50,781 bases of DNA, from contig JASEGA010000015.1 of the NCBI GenBank assembly GCA_030018315.1, positions 1 through 50,781 of the forward strand, written 5' to 3'. The DNA comes from a bacterium (GTDB lineage: Bacteria; Hydrothermota; UBA3073; JACQXS01; JAGMCI01). This document shows positions 1 through 8,917 of the stretch, piece after piece (the first letter of the stretch is position 1; each line of letters opens with the position of its first letter). The position numbers and the translations under genes were made by a program. The notes below the pieces were generated by a model, which did no database searches, was not told the origin of the DNA, and was given only the letters and a program-made list of their open reading frames with translations.

Positions 1-1038
1 TCAACTAACAGCTGGGCAACAAAAGCCAATATGACGACTGCACGTCTTTTCTTAGGGGTAGCAGAAGTGGGTTCCAAAATATACGCAATAGGAGGATGGG
101 TGTACGGGGCACCTAATGTTCTTGCTACAAACGAGGAATACGACCCGTCAACTGATAGCTGGACGACAAAAGAGCCTCTACCAACTGCACGCCGTTCAAT
201 GGGAGTAGCAGCAGTGGGTGGCAAGATATATGTTATCGGAGGATGGGATGGTACTAACAGCTTTGCTACAAACGAGGAATACGACCCTGCAACTGATGGC
301 TGGACAGTAAGGGAGCCTATGCTGGCTGCAAGGAGTGGGCATGTAGCAGTGGCAGTGAATGATATGATATATGCTATTGGAGGGGGAGTGGCAGGTCCGG
401 GTACTGCTAATGAGGAATATGACCCTGCATCCGACCTTTGGACAGTGATGGCGCCTATGCCAACTGCACGACTCGCAATTGGGGGAGCCGAAGCAGGTGG
501 TAAGGTATACATTATTGGGGGAACTGATGGTACTAATGCTCTTGCCATAAATGAAGAGTATGACCCAGTAGCTGATAGTTGGGCGACAAGAGCAGCTATG
601 CCAACTGCAAGATACCAGCCAGCAGTTGCTGCAGTGACTACTGGTAAAACAGCAGCAATCGTGAAGATATATGTTATTGGAGGCTTTACTGGACAAGAAT
701 TTCTTAATACTAATGAGGAATATACTCCTGGTGTAGGGATTGAAGATATTGAGATTGATGTTCCAATATGCGAATTAAGTATAGCCCCTACTGTATCTTG
801 TAGAGATTTTAATATAAGTTATAGTATCAAAGAGCCATCTTTCATCAGTGTTAAGATATACGATGCTTCTGGTAGGCTTGTATGTACCTTAGTTGACGGA
901 TTAGCAAATGCCGGTTCTTATAGAGGGCATTGGGATGCAAGAGGTGCGACCTCAAGTAGTGTTGAGTCAGGTGTATATTTTTGCCAGCTTACAGTAGATA
1001 ACAATAGTGTGACTAAGAAAATGATTGTGATGAGGTGA
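1..1038 (+). CDS. Kelch-repeat secreted protein with FlgD-Ig/T9SS-like C-terminal domain (5' partial)
   Basis: The reading frame is open from base 1. The codons before the first ATG (31) already encode a Kelch strand (STNSWATKANM), so the gene starts left of the window. At least four ~50-residue Kelch repeats follow, each with an IYVIGG-type strand, an NEEYDP turn and a D.W motif, which predicts a beta-propeller. The last ~85 residues form a FlgD-Ig-like domain (VKIYDASGRLV, GVYFCQLTVD) ending in KKMIVMR, typical of C-terminal secretion/anchoring domains in Bacteroidetes-like bacteria. It is probably exported and binds proteins or glycans; the ligand is unknown. The repeats are also conserved at DNA level (units near 120-170, 270-310 and 410-430), so copy number could vary by recombination. 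The TGA stop is at 1036-1038. Confidence 0.85.
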   Translation, partial: STNSWATKANMTTARLFLGVAEVGSKIYAIGGWVYGAPNVLATNEEYDPSTDSWTTKEPLPTARRSMGVAAVGGKIYVIGGWDGTNSFATNEEYDPATDGWTVREPMLAARSGHVAVAVNDMIYAIGGGVAGPGTANEEYDPASDLWTVMAPMPTARLAIGGAEAGGKVYIIGGTDGTNALAINEEYDPVADSWATRAAMPTARYQPAVAAVTTGKTAAIVKIYVIGGFTGQEFLNTNEEYTPGVGIEDIEIDVPICELSIAPTVSCRDFNISYSIKEPSFISVKIYDASGRLVCTLVDGLANAGSYRGHWDARGATSSSVESGVYFCQLTVDNNSVTKKMIVMR

Positions 1039-1048
1039 TACCTTAAGG

Positions 1049-1100
1049 TGTCATGCTGAACCCTTCGCTATTGCTCAGGACAGGCTCAGTGAAGCATCTT
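1049..1100. repeat. Interspersed repeat of the TGTCATGCTGAA...GAAGCATCT type
   Basis: An imperfect inverted repeat begins TGTCATGCTGAA and ends GTGAAGCATCTT, just after the Kelch gene stop. It resembles the other TGTCATTGCGAG/TGTCATTCTGAG-type elements at 6845, 30955, 36774 and 43780. It may also act as a weak transcript-end hairpin, but no T-run follows. Confidence 0.55.
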
Positions 1101-1241
1101 AATGTAGAGGAGTATACAGGATACAAGGATTAGTGAATAGAAAAGGTAAAATGCAAAATTGCGTATCCATGCGATAGGAAGATAGTTTTACCATTTTTAG
1201 AAATGAAAGGAACGCCCCAAAGTTTAGTAAAAAGGAGGTGA

Positions 1242-2295
1242 ATAAAGACGAACAGGTATAAAAGAGTGAGTACCACGAGGATGAGAATACCACAGCTACT
1301 GGTTGGGACTGTGTTTTAGTATTACTGTGTGTGAAAATCTCTGCTGATTGCACAGCAATGTTCATTTCAAATGAGGGTGTGAGAATTACTTCAGGTGAAA
1401 AAGTGCTGTTCATAGATGCGTTTTTTCAGGGAGGGATGACCCCGGTGAAGCTACAGAAGCTGATATTATTTTTGTTACCCATTCCCATTTCGACCATTTT
1501 GATGCTAATAATGTTATACAAGTAGCTAACAATACAGGTGCTAAAGTGGTTGCTGGAAACGATGTGATGCAGCATCTTACCGGTCAGGTACCGCAAGAGC
1601 AGCTAATATTGGTTCAGCCATCGGAGAGTAATTATGTTAGTATAGATGTTGATGAAGTCCATGTAGAGAGTTACAGATACGACGCACATCCAAGTAACAA
1701 TTATTTTATCACAGTGGGCGGATGCTGTATATATCATCCTGGTGATTATGGAGTTAGGTACGAATATCCTTATAACTTTGCACAGAACAACAAGGTTAAT
1801 CTCGCCTTCTGTGCATGCAGGTGTAGTCCAATTGACCCCAATTCAATGCTATCAGAGGTACTCACTACTTATCCTAATGCTGAGTATTTAGTTGGCATAC
1901 ACTTTGGAGACGAGGCACGTTGTTATCATGTACCAACGAGTGAAAGTAGTATCATGCATCGTGGCGATACTATCGTCGTATCAAGCCAGGGGATTACAGA
2001 TATCTCTCATACTCACAGCAGAACCATTCTATATGGAAACTTACCTAACCCATTCAACAGGTATACAACAATCAGTTACCAGCTACCTTGTGACCAAAAT
2101 GTGACACTTGTGATTTATGATGTCACAGGAAAGCTGATAAGGATATTAAGCGATAATTTTGAAACTAATGGATTACATAACATTCGCTGGGATGGACAAA
2201 ATTCTGATGGAATAGAGAGTCCACCAGGTATATATTTCTCTGTACTTAATGGTGGAAGTTCTTCTCAGACACATAAAATGTTGAAAATCAAGTAA
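1242..2295 (+). pseudogene. Metallo-beta-lactamase-fold (UlaG-like) secreted hydrolase with C-terminal FlgD-Ig domain, frameshifted
   Basis: The 5' part (frame from GTG 1331) reads NEGVRITSGEKVLFIDAFF, the first strands of an UlaG/metallo-hydrolase fold. The frame then must shift near 1439-1443 (a run of four C, one base too few), after which the other frame reads VTHSHFDHFDANNV, containing the metal-binding HxHxDH motif, followed by an open frame to the TAA at 2295. The C-terminus (from about 2020) is a FlgD-Ig/T9SS-like domain (NPFNRYTTISYQL, LVIYDVTGKLIRIL, GIYFSVLNGG). Upstream, a strong AAAGGAGGTG (1231-1240) precedes an ATA-led frame. A signal-peptide-like MRIPQLLVGT (1281) seems to need a second shift near 1310 to join the domain. 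It is a decaying gene or contains sequencing errors in homopolymers. The intact portion is 1546-2295. Confidence 0.7.
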
Positions 2296-2394
2296 AGGAG
2301 ACTTTTTGGGCGTTTCTTTATAACTCTTCATTCACCATATTTGAAAATTTTGTAGTGGCGTATTGCTACTACATTCAATCTGTTCGACCATCTC

Positions 2395-3540
2395 CTATTC
2401 CTCAATCATCTCAATATTTGCACGTGGTAGAGTTATACGATTGCCATCGTCAAGTTCTACTTCAACGACCCTAACTTTAGCACCTGTCTCTATAAGCTGA
2501 AGTTCTGATGGTAAAGCAGTCACCTTACCAATTTGACCAAAGTTGGGCTCTCGAATAATTCTCACTTTTGAACCTACTTCAACTCCCTTTGAGTCCCGAC
2601 TTTGTCGGGATTGAGTTACTGCTTCTTCTCTAATTTCGTGTACCTCTTCATCAAGCGGTATGATTACTTCCGGTCTCAACACACCCGCCCTTATCTGGGT
2701 AGCGCCATTTATTGAGACTTTCTTTCCTTCGTGTGCACACAAGAGGTCAAAAGTCCTCTGTGCCATATTCATTGGACCGAAGCCTTCAGTAACAATAACT
2801 GTTATCCCCTTTTGCTCTGTCCCGGTTATAGCAACTCCAATCTCGTAGCCTAAGAAGTCTTTTATATCTTTATCAGCTATACCACCAACTACAATCCCTT
2901 TACAGCCACATTCAACTGCCTTTTGTAATACTTCGTGTGTCACAAGTGAGCCCCCTATAATTACTTTACCTTTAAGGTCTTCAGATATATCATCTTTTGT
3001 CAAAACTGTTGTCGGCTTTTCTGCCACTTTTGCAAGTATTCCATGAGTCTCGCCTCCTATCCCAAATATACCCTGAACAAACGCTCCTGTGGTCTCAACT
3101 GCTACCCCTTCATTTGGAAAGACTTCTGTCACAATCCCATCTATATAGGCGTTTATTTCTACAAGAGTGGGTGGATGCCTTAATATTGCTTGACCTGTAA
3201 TTTTGGATACACTTTCAAGAGTCCCATCTATAGGTGAAGTTACAGTAGTCTTCAGCAACCCAAATACTCCCTTTGTTTGTGCTATTATTTCACCCTTTTT
3301 TAATGTATCACCCGGATGTTTTATAAGGTAATGATCAACATCCTCAGGTAGTACTCCCAACAGGCCACCAACATTAAGTGGCTCAACATCTCCAGGTAGC
3401 TGTGTCCGTGCTACAATTGTGTCTGCACTCACTTTACCTGCTACCCATGCCACTACCTGCCCTTTTATTGGTAGCCTTCTTTCTTTACGAATACGAGCCC
3501 TCGGTGTAATCTTAAGACCCGGAGTGTATGCATGCGCCAT
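2395..3540 (-). CDS. Conserved protein with barrel-sandwich-like N-terminus and C-terminal KOW domain, linked to MutL
   Basis: 381 aa, not assignable to a named function. Residues ~50-130 look like a barrel-sandwich hybrid (HPGDTLKKGEIIAQTKG, TVTSPIDGTLESVSK), the fold used in lipoyl/biotinyl carriers and RnfC/NqrA-type proteins. The middle (GKVIIGGSLVTHEVLQKA, GCKGIVVGGIADKDIKDFLG) is globular and probably alpha/beta. The C-terminus (~325-381) has a KOW-type motif (GSKVRIIREPNFGQIGKV). No signal peptide or membrane segment is seen. It is the last gene of the run mutL-like, YgiT-like, this gene, which suggests a role together with the MutL-type ATPase. Residues 311-317 (SRQSRDS) are encoded by an in-frame palindrome and are probably an acquired surface loop. 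Confidence 0.6.
   Translation of the reverse strand: MAHAYTPGLKITPRARIRKERRLPIKGQVVAWVAGKVSADTIVARTQLPGDVEPLNVGGLLGVLPEDVDHYLIKHPGDTLKKGEIIAQTKGVFGLLKTTVTSPIDGTLESVSKITGQAILRHPPTLVEINAYIDGIVTEVFPNEGVAVETTGAFVQGIFGIGGETHGILAKVAEKPTTVLTKDDISEDLKGKVIIGGSLVTHEVLQKAVECGCKGIVVGGIADKDIKDFLGYEIGVAITGTEQKGITVIVTEGFGPMNMAQRTFDLLCAHEGKKVSINGATQIRAGVLRPEVIIPLDEEVHEIREEAVTQSRQSRDSKGVEVGSKVRIIREPNFGQIGKVTALPSELQLIETGAKVRVVEVELDDGNRITLPRANIEMIEE
2594..2610. repeat. In-frame palindrome (TCCCGAC-TTT-GTCGGGA) inside the KOW-protein gene
   Basis: Perfect 7-bp arms around TTT, encoding SRQSR plus flanking residues on the minus strand without changing the reading frame. It sits in the linker just before the KOW domain. 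Confidence 0.75.
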
Positions 3541-3582
3541 GTTAAATTTTTAATTAGTTTTTATTTTTATATCCAAATTATT

Positions 3583-3804
3583 TTAAATATATTCGAATAC
3601 AGGAACCTGAATATGAGTCTCTGCCTCTTTTCTATTGATAAGCTCGTAAACCCGTGAAGTAACTTCTTGGCTCATCACCTTCTCGCCGCATCTTTCACAG
3701 ACATAAGCAGGTATACTCCTCACTACATATGTCTCACTATCCACACATATCTCAATACTTGCACTTTTAAACTCCATCTTACCCCTGCAATAAAGGCACT
3801 TCAT
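3583..3804 (-). CDS. YgiT-type zinc-finger protein
   Basis: 73 aa. Starts MKCLYCRGKM and has a second CERCGEK pair, giving the two CxxC knuckles of YgiT/MqsA-N-type zinc fingers, then a helical C-terminus (EVTSRVYELINRKEAE). In other bacteria such proteins are often antitoxins paired with a small upstream DUF4258-like toxin. Here the only upstream candidate is a ~20-codon GTG frame (about 3862-3803) overlapping its start by ATGA, which does not look like a toxin. It lies between the MutL-like gene and the KOW protein, all minus strand. Function beyond zinc binding is not known. Confidence 0.7.
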   Translation of the reverse strand: MKCLYCRGKMEFKSASIEICVDSETYVVRSIPAYVCERCGEKVMSQEVTSRVYELINRKEAETHIQVPVFEYI

Positions 3805-3872
3805 AATATCTTTCTCTGCTTCGCAAAATCTCTTATTTGAGTCTCAATTTCTATGATTTTCACTATACAAAA

Positions 3873-5636
3873 TTAATATACCTTAAGAGCTGTAAACCAC
3901 TTATTGAGTTTATTAATCCGTTCCTTCTTATCCTCTGGCAGTTTAAATGGTCTACCTCTTGCATCTATAATAATCCCTACTTCACCGCCTTCAATTTCTC
4001 TATTCACTTTCTTGCCTTTACCTTCACCAATATCAAATTCTCTCTCAGGTGTAATCTCAGCCTCTTCTTTTCCTTTAAGTGGTATAATGGCGACATCGCC
4101 AAAATTTACCTTTATTTCTGCACCCTTTACCTTAATAGTCACACACAGCTTACCTTCTTTCCCTATTCCTACAGGTGCTATACAAGTTCCAAGTCTAACA
4201 AGGCAGTCCTTATCAAACACCTCCATCGCCGCTTTATTATGTACTGTCGCTAATACACCAAGATGAGGCATCATAAAGATAGAATCCACTGTTAGCATCG
4301 TTATTCCTTCTGGTAGGTATGAGTCTATAAGCATAAGTGCCGCCTGTACCCTTCTTGGTGCATGTGATAACACACCACCTGACCCAATTATTAAATTAAG
4401 GGCTTGCATATCAATAAGAGACTCGCCAGTTACCTTTTGTGCAAATGTGTCTGAAATAGTCCGTCTTTGCTGTACTCCTTTTAACCCTACAGCCATCGTT
4501 TTATGGTGCTCAAATGCCAATCTTATAGCTTCCCTTGCTATTGCTTGCTCTATCTTTAACTCATCAAGTGTCGAAGGTATAGTAGTAGGTCTTATCATTT
4601 TGTTACGAATACGATTCCTTAGGTCTTTTTCATCTATCTCAAATGGTATCCATCTAGCTATATTTTCTATACCAGTCTCAGCTAACACATTTGATATTGA
4701 ATAACTCATACCGAGATTAGCTGATACTGTTCTGTTGAATACACCTGTAAACACAGAGAATACATCTGTCGTCGCTCCCCCTATATCTACACCTATAACA
4801 TTTATACCCTGTGTCTTCCCAACCATCTCAACTAATGAACCAACAGCACCAGGAGTCGGCATTATAGGGGCATCAGTCCATTTCATTAATTTTGGATACC
4901 CAGGAGCGTGTGCCATTACATGTTCCATATAGAGTTCATGAATCTTATTCCTTGCAGGTATAAGATTTTCGACCTCAAGTACTGGTCTTATGTTATCAAC
5001 TATAGAAAATGCAGTCTTATCTTTTAAAGTCTTATCTATTATCTCTCTTGCCTCTTTGTTTCCAGCATATACTACAGGTAGCGAATAATCTGTACCAAAC
5101 CTTGGTTTCGGCTCCGCTGCCCTGATTAGTTCAGCAAGCTCTACTACATGAGATACTGTGCCGCCATCTACTCCACCTGAAAGTAGTATCATATCAGGTC
5201 TGAGCTGGCGTAATATTTCTATTCGCTGGTGTGGTAGTCTACCATCATTTGATGCTATTGTTTCCATCACAATAGCACCTGCCCCAAGAGCGGCACGGGC
5301 GGCTGACTCTGCAGTCATTGATTTAACAACACCCGCCACCGTCATCTGTAAGCCACCACCAGCTGATGAAGTAGAGACATATATGTCTACACCTTCATGT
5401 TCATTTTTTCTTGGTTTTATAATAGTTTCGCCATCAAGTATCTTCTTACCAGTAAGTTCCTCTACTTCTCTTATTGAGTTAAGGACACCACGAGTCACAT
5501 CCTCAAATGGTGCCTCCACTGTTGTAGGAGCTTCACCTCTTACAACTAATCTATATTCTTCACCACGCTTTTCTATCAGTATTGCTTTTGTAGTTGTACT
5601 ACCACAGTCAGTAGCTAATATAGTATTTATCTCCAT
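3873..5636 (-). CDS. MutL/GlmL-type ASKHA-fold ATPase
   Basis: 587 aa. The N-terminus ATDCGSTTTKAIL is the phosphate-1 loop of the acetate/sugar kinase-Hsp70-actin superfamily, and GVDIGGATTDVFSV (about 280-295) is the second phosphate loop. LLSGGVDGG and VSTSSAGGGLQM are strongly characteristic of the MutL (glutamate mutase-associated) family. In clostridia the family member GlmL sits between the two glutamate mutase subunits and is thought to maintain the B12 enzyme. No mutase subunit is in this window, so the substrate enzyme here is unknown. It is followed by the YgiT-like and KOW genes. The start at 5636 (MEINTILATDCGS) places the loop at the expected position. Confidence 0.85.
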   Translation of the reverse strand: MEINTILATDCGSTTTKAILIEKRGEEYRLVVRGEAPTTVEAPFEDVTRGVLNSIREVEELTGKKILDGETIIKPRKNEHEGVDIYVSTSSAGGGLQMTVAGVVKSMTAESAARAALGAGAIVMETIASNDGRLPHQRIEILRQLRPDMILLSGGVDGGTVSHVVELAELIRAAEPKPRFGTDYSLPVVYAGNKEAREIIDKTLKDKTAFSIVDNIRPVLEVENLIPARNKIHELYMEHVMAHAPGYPKLMKWTDAPIMPTPGAVGSLVEMVGKTQGINVIGVDIGGATTDVFSVFTGVFNRTVSANLGMSYSISNVLAETGIENIARWIPFEIDEKDLRNRIRNKMIRPTTIPSTLDELKIEQAIAREAIRLAFEHHKTMAVGLKGVQQRRTISDTFAQKVTGESLIDMQALNLIIGSGGVLSHAPRRVQAALMLIDSYLPEGITMLTVDSIFMMPHLGVLATVHNKAAMEVFDKDCLVRLGTCIAPVGIGKEGKLCVTIKVKGAEIKVNFGDVAIIPLKGKEEAEITPEREFDIGEGKGKKVNREIEGGEVGIIIDARGRPFKLPEDKKERINKLNKWFTALKVY

Positions 5637-5645
5637 AAGGTTACC

Positions 5646-6308
5646 TTATTTAAACAACTTTAGAGTGTTAAAATTTGATGAACACTCCTTAATCCGCCTT
5701 TCTGCTAACTTCACATATTCTTCATTGATTTCATATCCTATATAGTGGCGACTTGTTCTTATAGCCGCAATTGCAGTCTGTCCACTTCCTATAAACGGGT
5801 CCAAGACTATCTCTCCCTCAAAGGTATAAAGTTGAATCAATCTATACGGCAACTCCAATGGAAAAGGGGCAGGATGCCCAATTTTTGTTGCCGGCTCCGC
5901 AGCAAATGTCCAGACACTCTTGGTAAATTCAAGAAATTCAGCCTTAGAAATAGTGCTCTTTCTCCCCATGTTTTCTCTTGTAAACATACCCTTAGAGAAG
6001 ACTAATATATATTCGTGAATATCCCTCAATGTCGGATTCTTAGCAGAAAGCCAGCTCCCCCAAGCAGTAGAAGGACTGCCACTTGAAGCTTTACTCCAGA
6101 TGAGTTCGCTCCTCATCAAAAAACCTAAATCAAGCATATCCTCAACAAACTCTGGCGGAATGCAATTTTCTACATACTTGACTGCTTCCTCCTTAGGCAA
6201 TCCTTCGTATAATCTACTTGTATAGAAAGGGGTGGAGTCATGGTTGACCCTCCCAGGAGAGCCAAAAGCACTCGTTTTTGTGCCCCTTTTTCTTTGATTA
6301 AGTCCCAT
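5646..6308 (-). pseudogene. DNA methyltransferase (beta-class type II-like) with internal deletion of the catalytic motif
   Basis: 220 aa from ATG 6308; the frame can extend to a TTG at 6332, but ATG lies 1 nt after the upstream stop and begins the family-like MGLNQRKRGTKTSAFG. The SAM-binding motif I is present near the C-terminus (LDPFIGSGQTA, ~169-179), with AWGSWLSAKNPTLRDIHEY and GHPAPFPLELPYRLIQLYT, typical of N4/N6 site-specific methyltransferases. The TSPPY/DPPY motif IV expected between the N-terminal block and motif I is missing. PPEF joins directly to VEDMLDLGFLMR near 6146, as though ~80-90 codons were deleted in frame. The protein is therefore probably catalytically dead. The size of the deletion is estimated from memory of the family. 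Confidence 0.65.
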
Positions 6309-6309
6309 T

Positions 6310-6528
6310 TTAGTCTTCTCTCCAGATGTCAACCCATCTTTTATAAGAATTAAATTCTATCTTTGCTCTTTGCCATTTTGGTGGCACAGGCATCTTACCT
6401 GTGTTCCATGCCATTTTATCACCATGCTCTTAGACAGTCCATATCAGTTTAACACCACCAAAACTTTTGCCTGTAATTGTCTTAATGGATACAGACTCCT
6501 CAAACAATTTTGTATCCACTGTAGACAT
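6310..6528 (-). pseudogene. Remnant of an unidentified gene upstream of the methyltransferase (one in-frame TAA)
   Basis: From ATG 6528 the frame reads 32 codons (MSTVDTKLFEESVSIKTIT..IWTV), meets TAA at 6430-6432, and continues in the same frame through MAWNTGKMPVPPKWQRAK and FNSYKRWVDIWRED to a TAA at 6310-6312, 1 nt before the methyltransferase ATG. Close coupling to a decayed methyltransferase suggests a leftover of a partner gene such as a restriction enzyme tail, but no nuclease motif is visible and I do not recognise the family. Confidence 0.4.
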
Positions 6529-6531
6529 TCT

Positions 6532-6843
6532 TTACTTCTCTAATTTCTCAATTGCCTGAATTAAGTACTCAACACTTTCCCTTTTTTCTAACACTTTTTG
6601 TATTCTGCCATAAACTTGGGTAGGCAATATACTCTGCACTATTGGTTCAAAGAATAGCAGTACTTGAGACCCAATAAAGTTTAAGTATTTAACGGATTCA
6701 AGAAATGTTATTGCCGGGACAGTAAGTCTCTTATCCACTATACCTTTAGCAATTTTTTTAAGTAATTCCGATTCGTCAGAAGTAAGTTTCGTATCTTCTT
6801 CCTTAATTGCAAACGCCCTCTTTAGACTATTAAGAATGCTCAT
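6532..6843 (-). CDS. Small conserved hypothetical protein
   Basis: 103 aa, no signal peptide. A central amphipathic/hydrophobic stretch (TVPAITFLESVKYLNFIGSQVLLFFEPIV) is followed by a charged helical tail (RIQKVLEKRESVEYLIQAIEKLEK). The pattern suggests a small helical, perhaps membrane-peripheral protein. It follows gcvPB by 37 bp, with an interspersed repeat directly abutting its start codon. Function unknown. Confidence 0.6.
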   Translation of the reverse strand: MSILNSLKRAFAIKEEDTKLTSDESELLKKIAKGIVDKRLTVPAITFLESVKYLNFIGSQVLLFFEPIVQSILPTQVYGRIQKVLEKRESVEYLIQAIEKLEK

Positions 6844-6844
6844 T

Positions 6845-6871
6845 AGATTCTTCGCTTCGCTCAGAATGACA
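6845..6871. repeat. Interspersed repeat AGATTCTTCGCTTCGCTCAG...TGACA
   Basis: A 27-bp element of the widely seen TGTCATTCTGAGCGAAGCGAAGAATCT type (inverted ends ATTCT/AGAAT) between gcvPB and the 103-aa gene, only 1 bp from the latter's start codon. Confidence 0.7.
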
Positions 6872-6880
6872 GGATGATAA

Positions 6881-8341
6881 TCAACTGTAAAATTTTACAT
6901 CTAACTCTCTTGCTGCTTTTACTTCATCCAGCCTGCGTACAGGAGTGTTATGAGGTGCACTCCTTAAAATATCAGGGTTTTCTCTTGCTTCTTTATCAAT
7001 CTTTATCATTGCATCTATAAAGCTATCCAGTGTCTCAATACTTTCTGTCTCTGTTGGCTCAATCATCAATGCCTCATGCACTATCAGCGGAAAGTATATG
7101 GTTGGTGGATGAAATCCGTAGTCAAGCAGCCTTTTTGCAATATCAAGTGTCTTTATTCCAAGTGCTTTCTGTTTATCTCCTGATAACACAAATTCGTGCA
7201 TACACGGTCCTGGATACGGTAGTTCATAGTACTCTTTTAACACTGTCATTAGATAATTTGCGTTTATTACAGCATTTTCGGCTACTCCCTTCAACCCATT
7301 TGCACCAAGCATCTTTATATAAGCGTAGGCTTTGACGCAGACACCAAAATTACCGTAAAAGCTGTGCACCCTACCAATTGAGTCAGGAAAGTCGTAAGAT
7401 AACTTATATTCATTTTTGATTTTCTCGACTCTTGGCACAGGCAAAAATGGTTCAAGGAAGCCCTTCACTCCTATACCGCCACCTCCTGGACCTCCAGTGC
7501 CATGTGGTGTTCCAAATGTCTTATGTAGATTAAAGTGCATTATATCAAACCCCATATCAGATGGTTTTGTAATTCCTAAAAATGCGTTGAGATTGGCACC
7601 ATCAAGATATAATAGACCACCATTTTCGTGCACAATTTTAGCAATCTCGTCTATTTGGGATTCGAAAAGACCGAGTGTATTTGGAATAGTAAGCATTAGA
7701 CAGGCAACATCTGTTCCCATTGCTTTACATAGAGTGTTGAGGTCAACTAATCCATACTCATTTGACTTTATAGAAATAGGCTCAAATCCTGTAAGTACAG
7801 AGGATGCAGGATTTGTACCATGTGCTGAATCCGGTATAAGTATTTTGTTTCTATTTTCGCCCCTCTTATTAAAATATTTACGTACGATAAGTAAAGAAGC
7901 AAGCTCTGAGTGCGCGCCAGCTACAGGTTGTAGTGATACATTATCCATACCACTAATTTCGGTAAGTAATCTTTCAAGCTCGTAAATAAGTTCAAGGCTA
8001 CCCTGGACAGTAGATTCAGGCTGTAAAGGGTGCAACTCTGTAAACCCAGGTAGTCTTGCAATATACTCATTTACTTTTGGGTTATATTTCATTGTACAGG
8101 AACCAAGTGGATAGAAGCCACGTTCTATATGGTAATTTAATGTAGATAAGTTAGTAAAATGACGCATAACTTCAGGCTCTGATAGTTCTGGCAGTCTCGG
8201 TATAGATTGACGTTGGTATTCTTTAGGAATATCTACCTGCGGTACATCTAAATCAGGTAATGTGTATGCTTTTCTTCCAGGTCTTGATAACTCAAAACTC
8301 AACTTGTCCACAGGATACTGCGTAAGGTCGTACCTCTCCAT
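6881..8341 (-). CDS. gcvPB: Glycine dehydrogenase (decarboxylating) subunit 2, glycine cleavage P-protein beta
   Basis: 486 aa, the usual length for the split P-protein beta subunit. The pyridoxal-phosphate lysine is K274 in [11 protein letters not shown], followed by the glycine loop [28 protein letters not shown] near residue 74-90 and [10 protein letters not shown] near 171-180 are family signatures. With subunit 1 it decarboxylates glycine and passes the aminomethyl group to lipoyl-H protein. Neither gcvPA, gcvH nor gcvT is in the window, so the rest of the system must be encoded elsewhere. It is first in its transcription unit, and a good promoter lies directly before the start with almost no leader. 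Confidence 0.95.
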   Translation of the reverse strand: MERYDLTQYPVDKLSFELSRPGRKAYTLPDLDVPQVDIPKEYQRQSIPRLPELSEPEVMRHFTNLSTLNYHIERGFYPLGSCTMKYNPKVNEYIARLPGFTELHPLQPESTVQGSLELIYELERLLTEISGMDNVSLQPVAGAHSELASLLIVRKYFNKRGENRNKILIPDSAHGTNPASSVLTGFEPISIKSNEYGLVDLNTLCKAMGTDVACLMLTIPNTLGLFESQIDEIAKIVHENGGLLYLDGANLNAFLGITKPSDMGFDIMHFNLHKTFGTPHGTGGPGGGGIGVKGFLEPFLPVPRVEKIKNEYKLSYDFPDSIGRVHSFYGNFGVCVKAYAYIKMLGANGLKGVAENAVINANYLMTVLKEYYELPYPGPCMHEFVLSGDKQKALGIKTLDIAKRLLDYGFHPPTIYFPLIVHEALMIEPTETESIETLDSFIDAMIKIDKEARENPDILRSAPHNTPVRRLDEVKAARELDVKFYS

Positions 8342-8347
8342 ATTTTA

Positions 8348-8375
8348 ATTGTATATACCATTTACTTTTTGTCAA
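8348..8375 (-). promoter_or_regulatory. Sigma70-type promoter of gcvPB, leaderless arrangement
   Basis: On the minus strand TTGACA (8375-8370), a 16-bp spacer and TACAAT (8353-8348). Only 6 nt separate the -10 box from the gcvPB ATG and there is no Shine-Dalgarno sequence, so transcription would begin at or next to the A of ATG. Confidence 0.6.
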
Positions 8376-8404
8376 GTCCAAATTGTGAGGATACTGAAAA
8401 AGAG

Positions 8405-8917
8405 ATGCTTGGGTTCATTATATTTCTTTGCTATATTGCTTCTTTTATACCTATTATCAAGGTAGCTATACGGGCATCAAATCTACCATGGATAGAGGTT
8501 AACTGGAAGCGTCCAATTTTATACACTGTATTAGTGGCTGTTACTCTTACAATAATACTTGTGCTATTACGAGTATATACAGAAGTTTTATGGTTTAACA
8601 AATTTGGATTTACCCAAAGATACTGGAAAGTGATTTACACATCCTGGTGCCTATTTGGCTTATTTGGAATAGTTGCATTTGGATTCATGCGCTGGAATCT
8701 TAAACCTATTAGCTCAATTATAGCTGGAGGTAAACTCATCCATACCTGGCTACCCATTATTATTGGCATCGTTTTTGGCCTTATCGCAAGTACCAAATGG
8801 CATACAACCCTCCTCTATACTAATAAAATACTGTCCGGGGTTGTTGACCCAATATTTGGTAAGGATGTTAGCTTTTACTTATTTTCACTCCCATTCTGGG
8901 TATTCGTTAGCTCATGA
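8405..8917 (+). pseudogene. UPF0182 membrane protein, N-terminal fragment (ends at in-frame TGA)
   Basis: From ATG 8405 (MLGFIIFLCYIASFIP) this piece carries about four transmembrane segments and the conserved LWFNKFGFTQRYWKVIYTSW and FGKDVSFYLFSLPFW blocks of the UPF0182 family. The frame can extend to a TTG at 8369, but that overlaps the gcvPB promoter. It stops at TGA 8915-8917 inside a transmembrane segment, and the next fragment continues in exactly the same frame (SS*GLGLFFLTLII). A Trp-to-stop change (TGG to TGA) is the simplest explanation. The three pieces total about 850 residues, near the family's usual ~900. Confidence 0.8.

Noticed and set aside
196-696. 166-codon minus-strand open frame under the Kelch gene
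   Set aside because: Cys/Ser/His-rich translation mirrors the Kelch repeats on the other strand; no start signal and no domain.
1099-1413. 104-codon minus-strand open frame
   Set aside because: Lies opposite the broken metallo-hydrolase start and its ribosome site; translation is low-complexity Phe/Ser.
3583-3804. Toxin-antitoxin pair centred on the YgiT-like gene
   Set aside because: The only upstream frame is about 20 codons and does not resemble a toxin.
3837-5745. Several plus-strand frames opposite the MutL-like gene
   Set aside because: All are antisense shadows of a clear coding gene with conserved motifs.
7416-7985. 189-codon plus-strand frame opposite gcvPB
   Set aside because: Pro/Ser-rich antisense of the conserved PLP region; no ribosome site.
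8915-8917. UGA recoding (Trp, Gly or selenocysteine) in the UPF0182 gene
   Set aside because: TGA is a normal stop elsewhere in the window (Kelch, tsaD), no selenocysteine hairpin is evident, and the same gene carries a second lesion.
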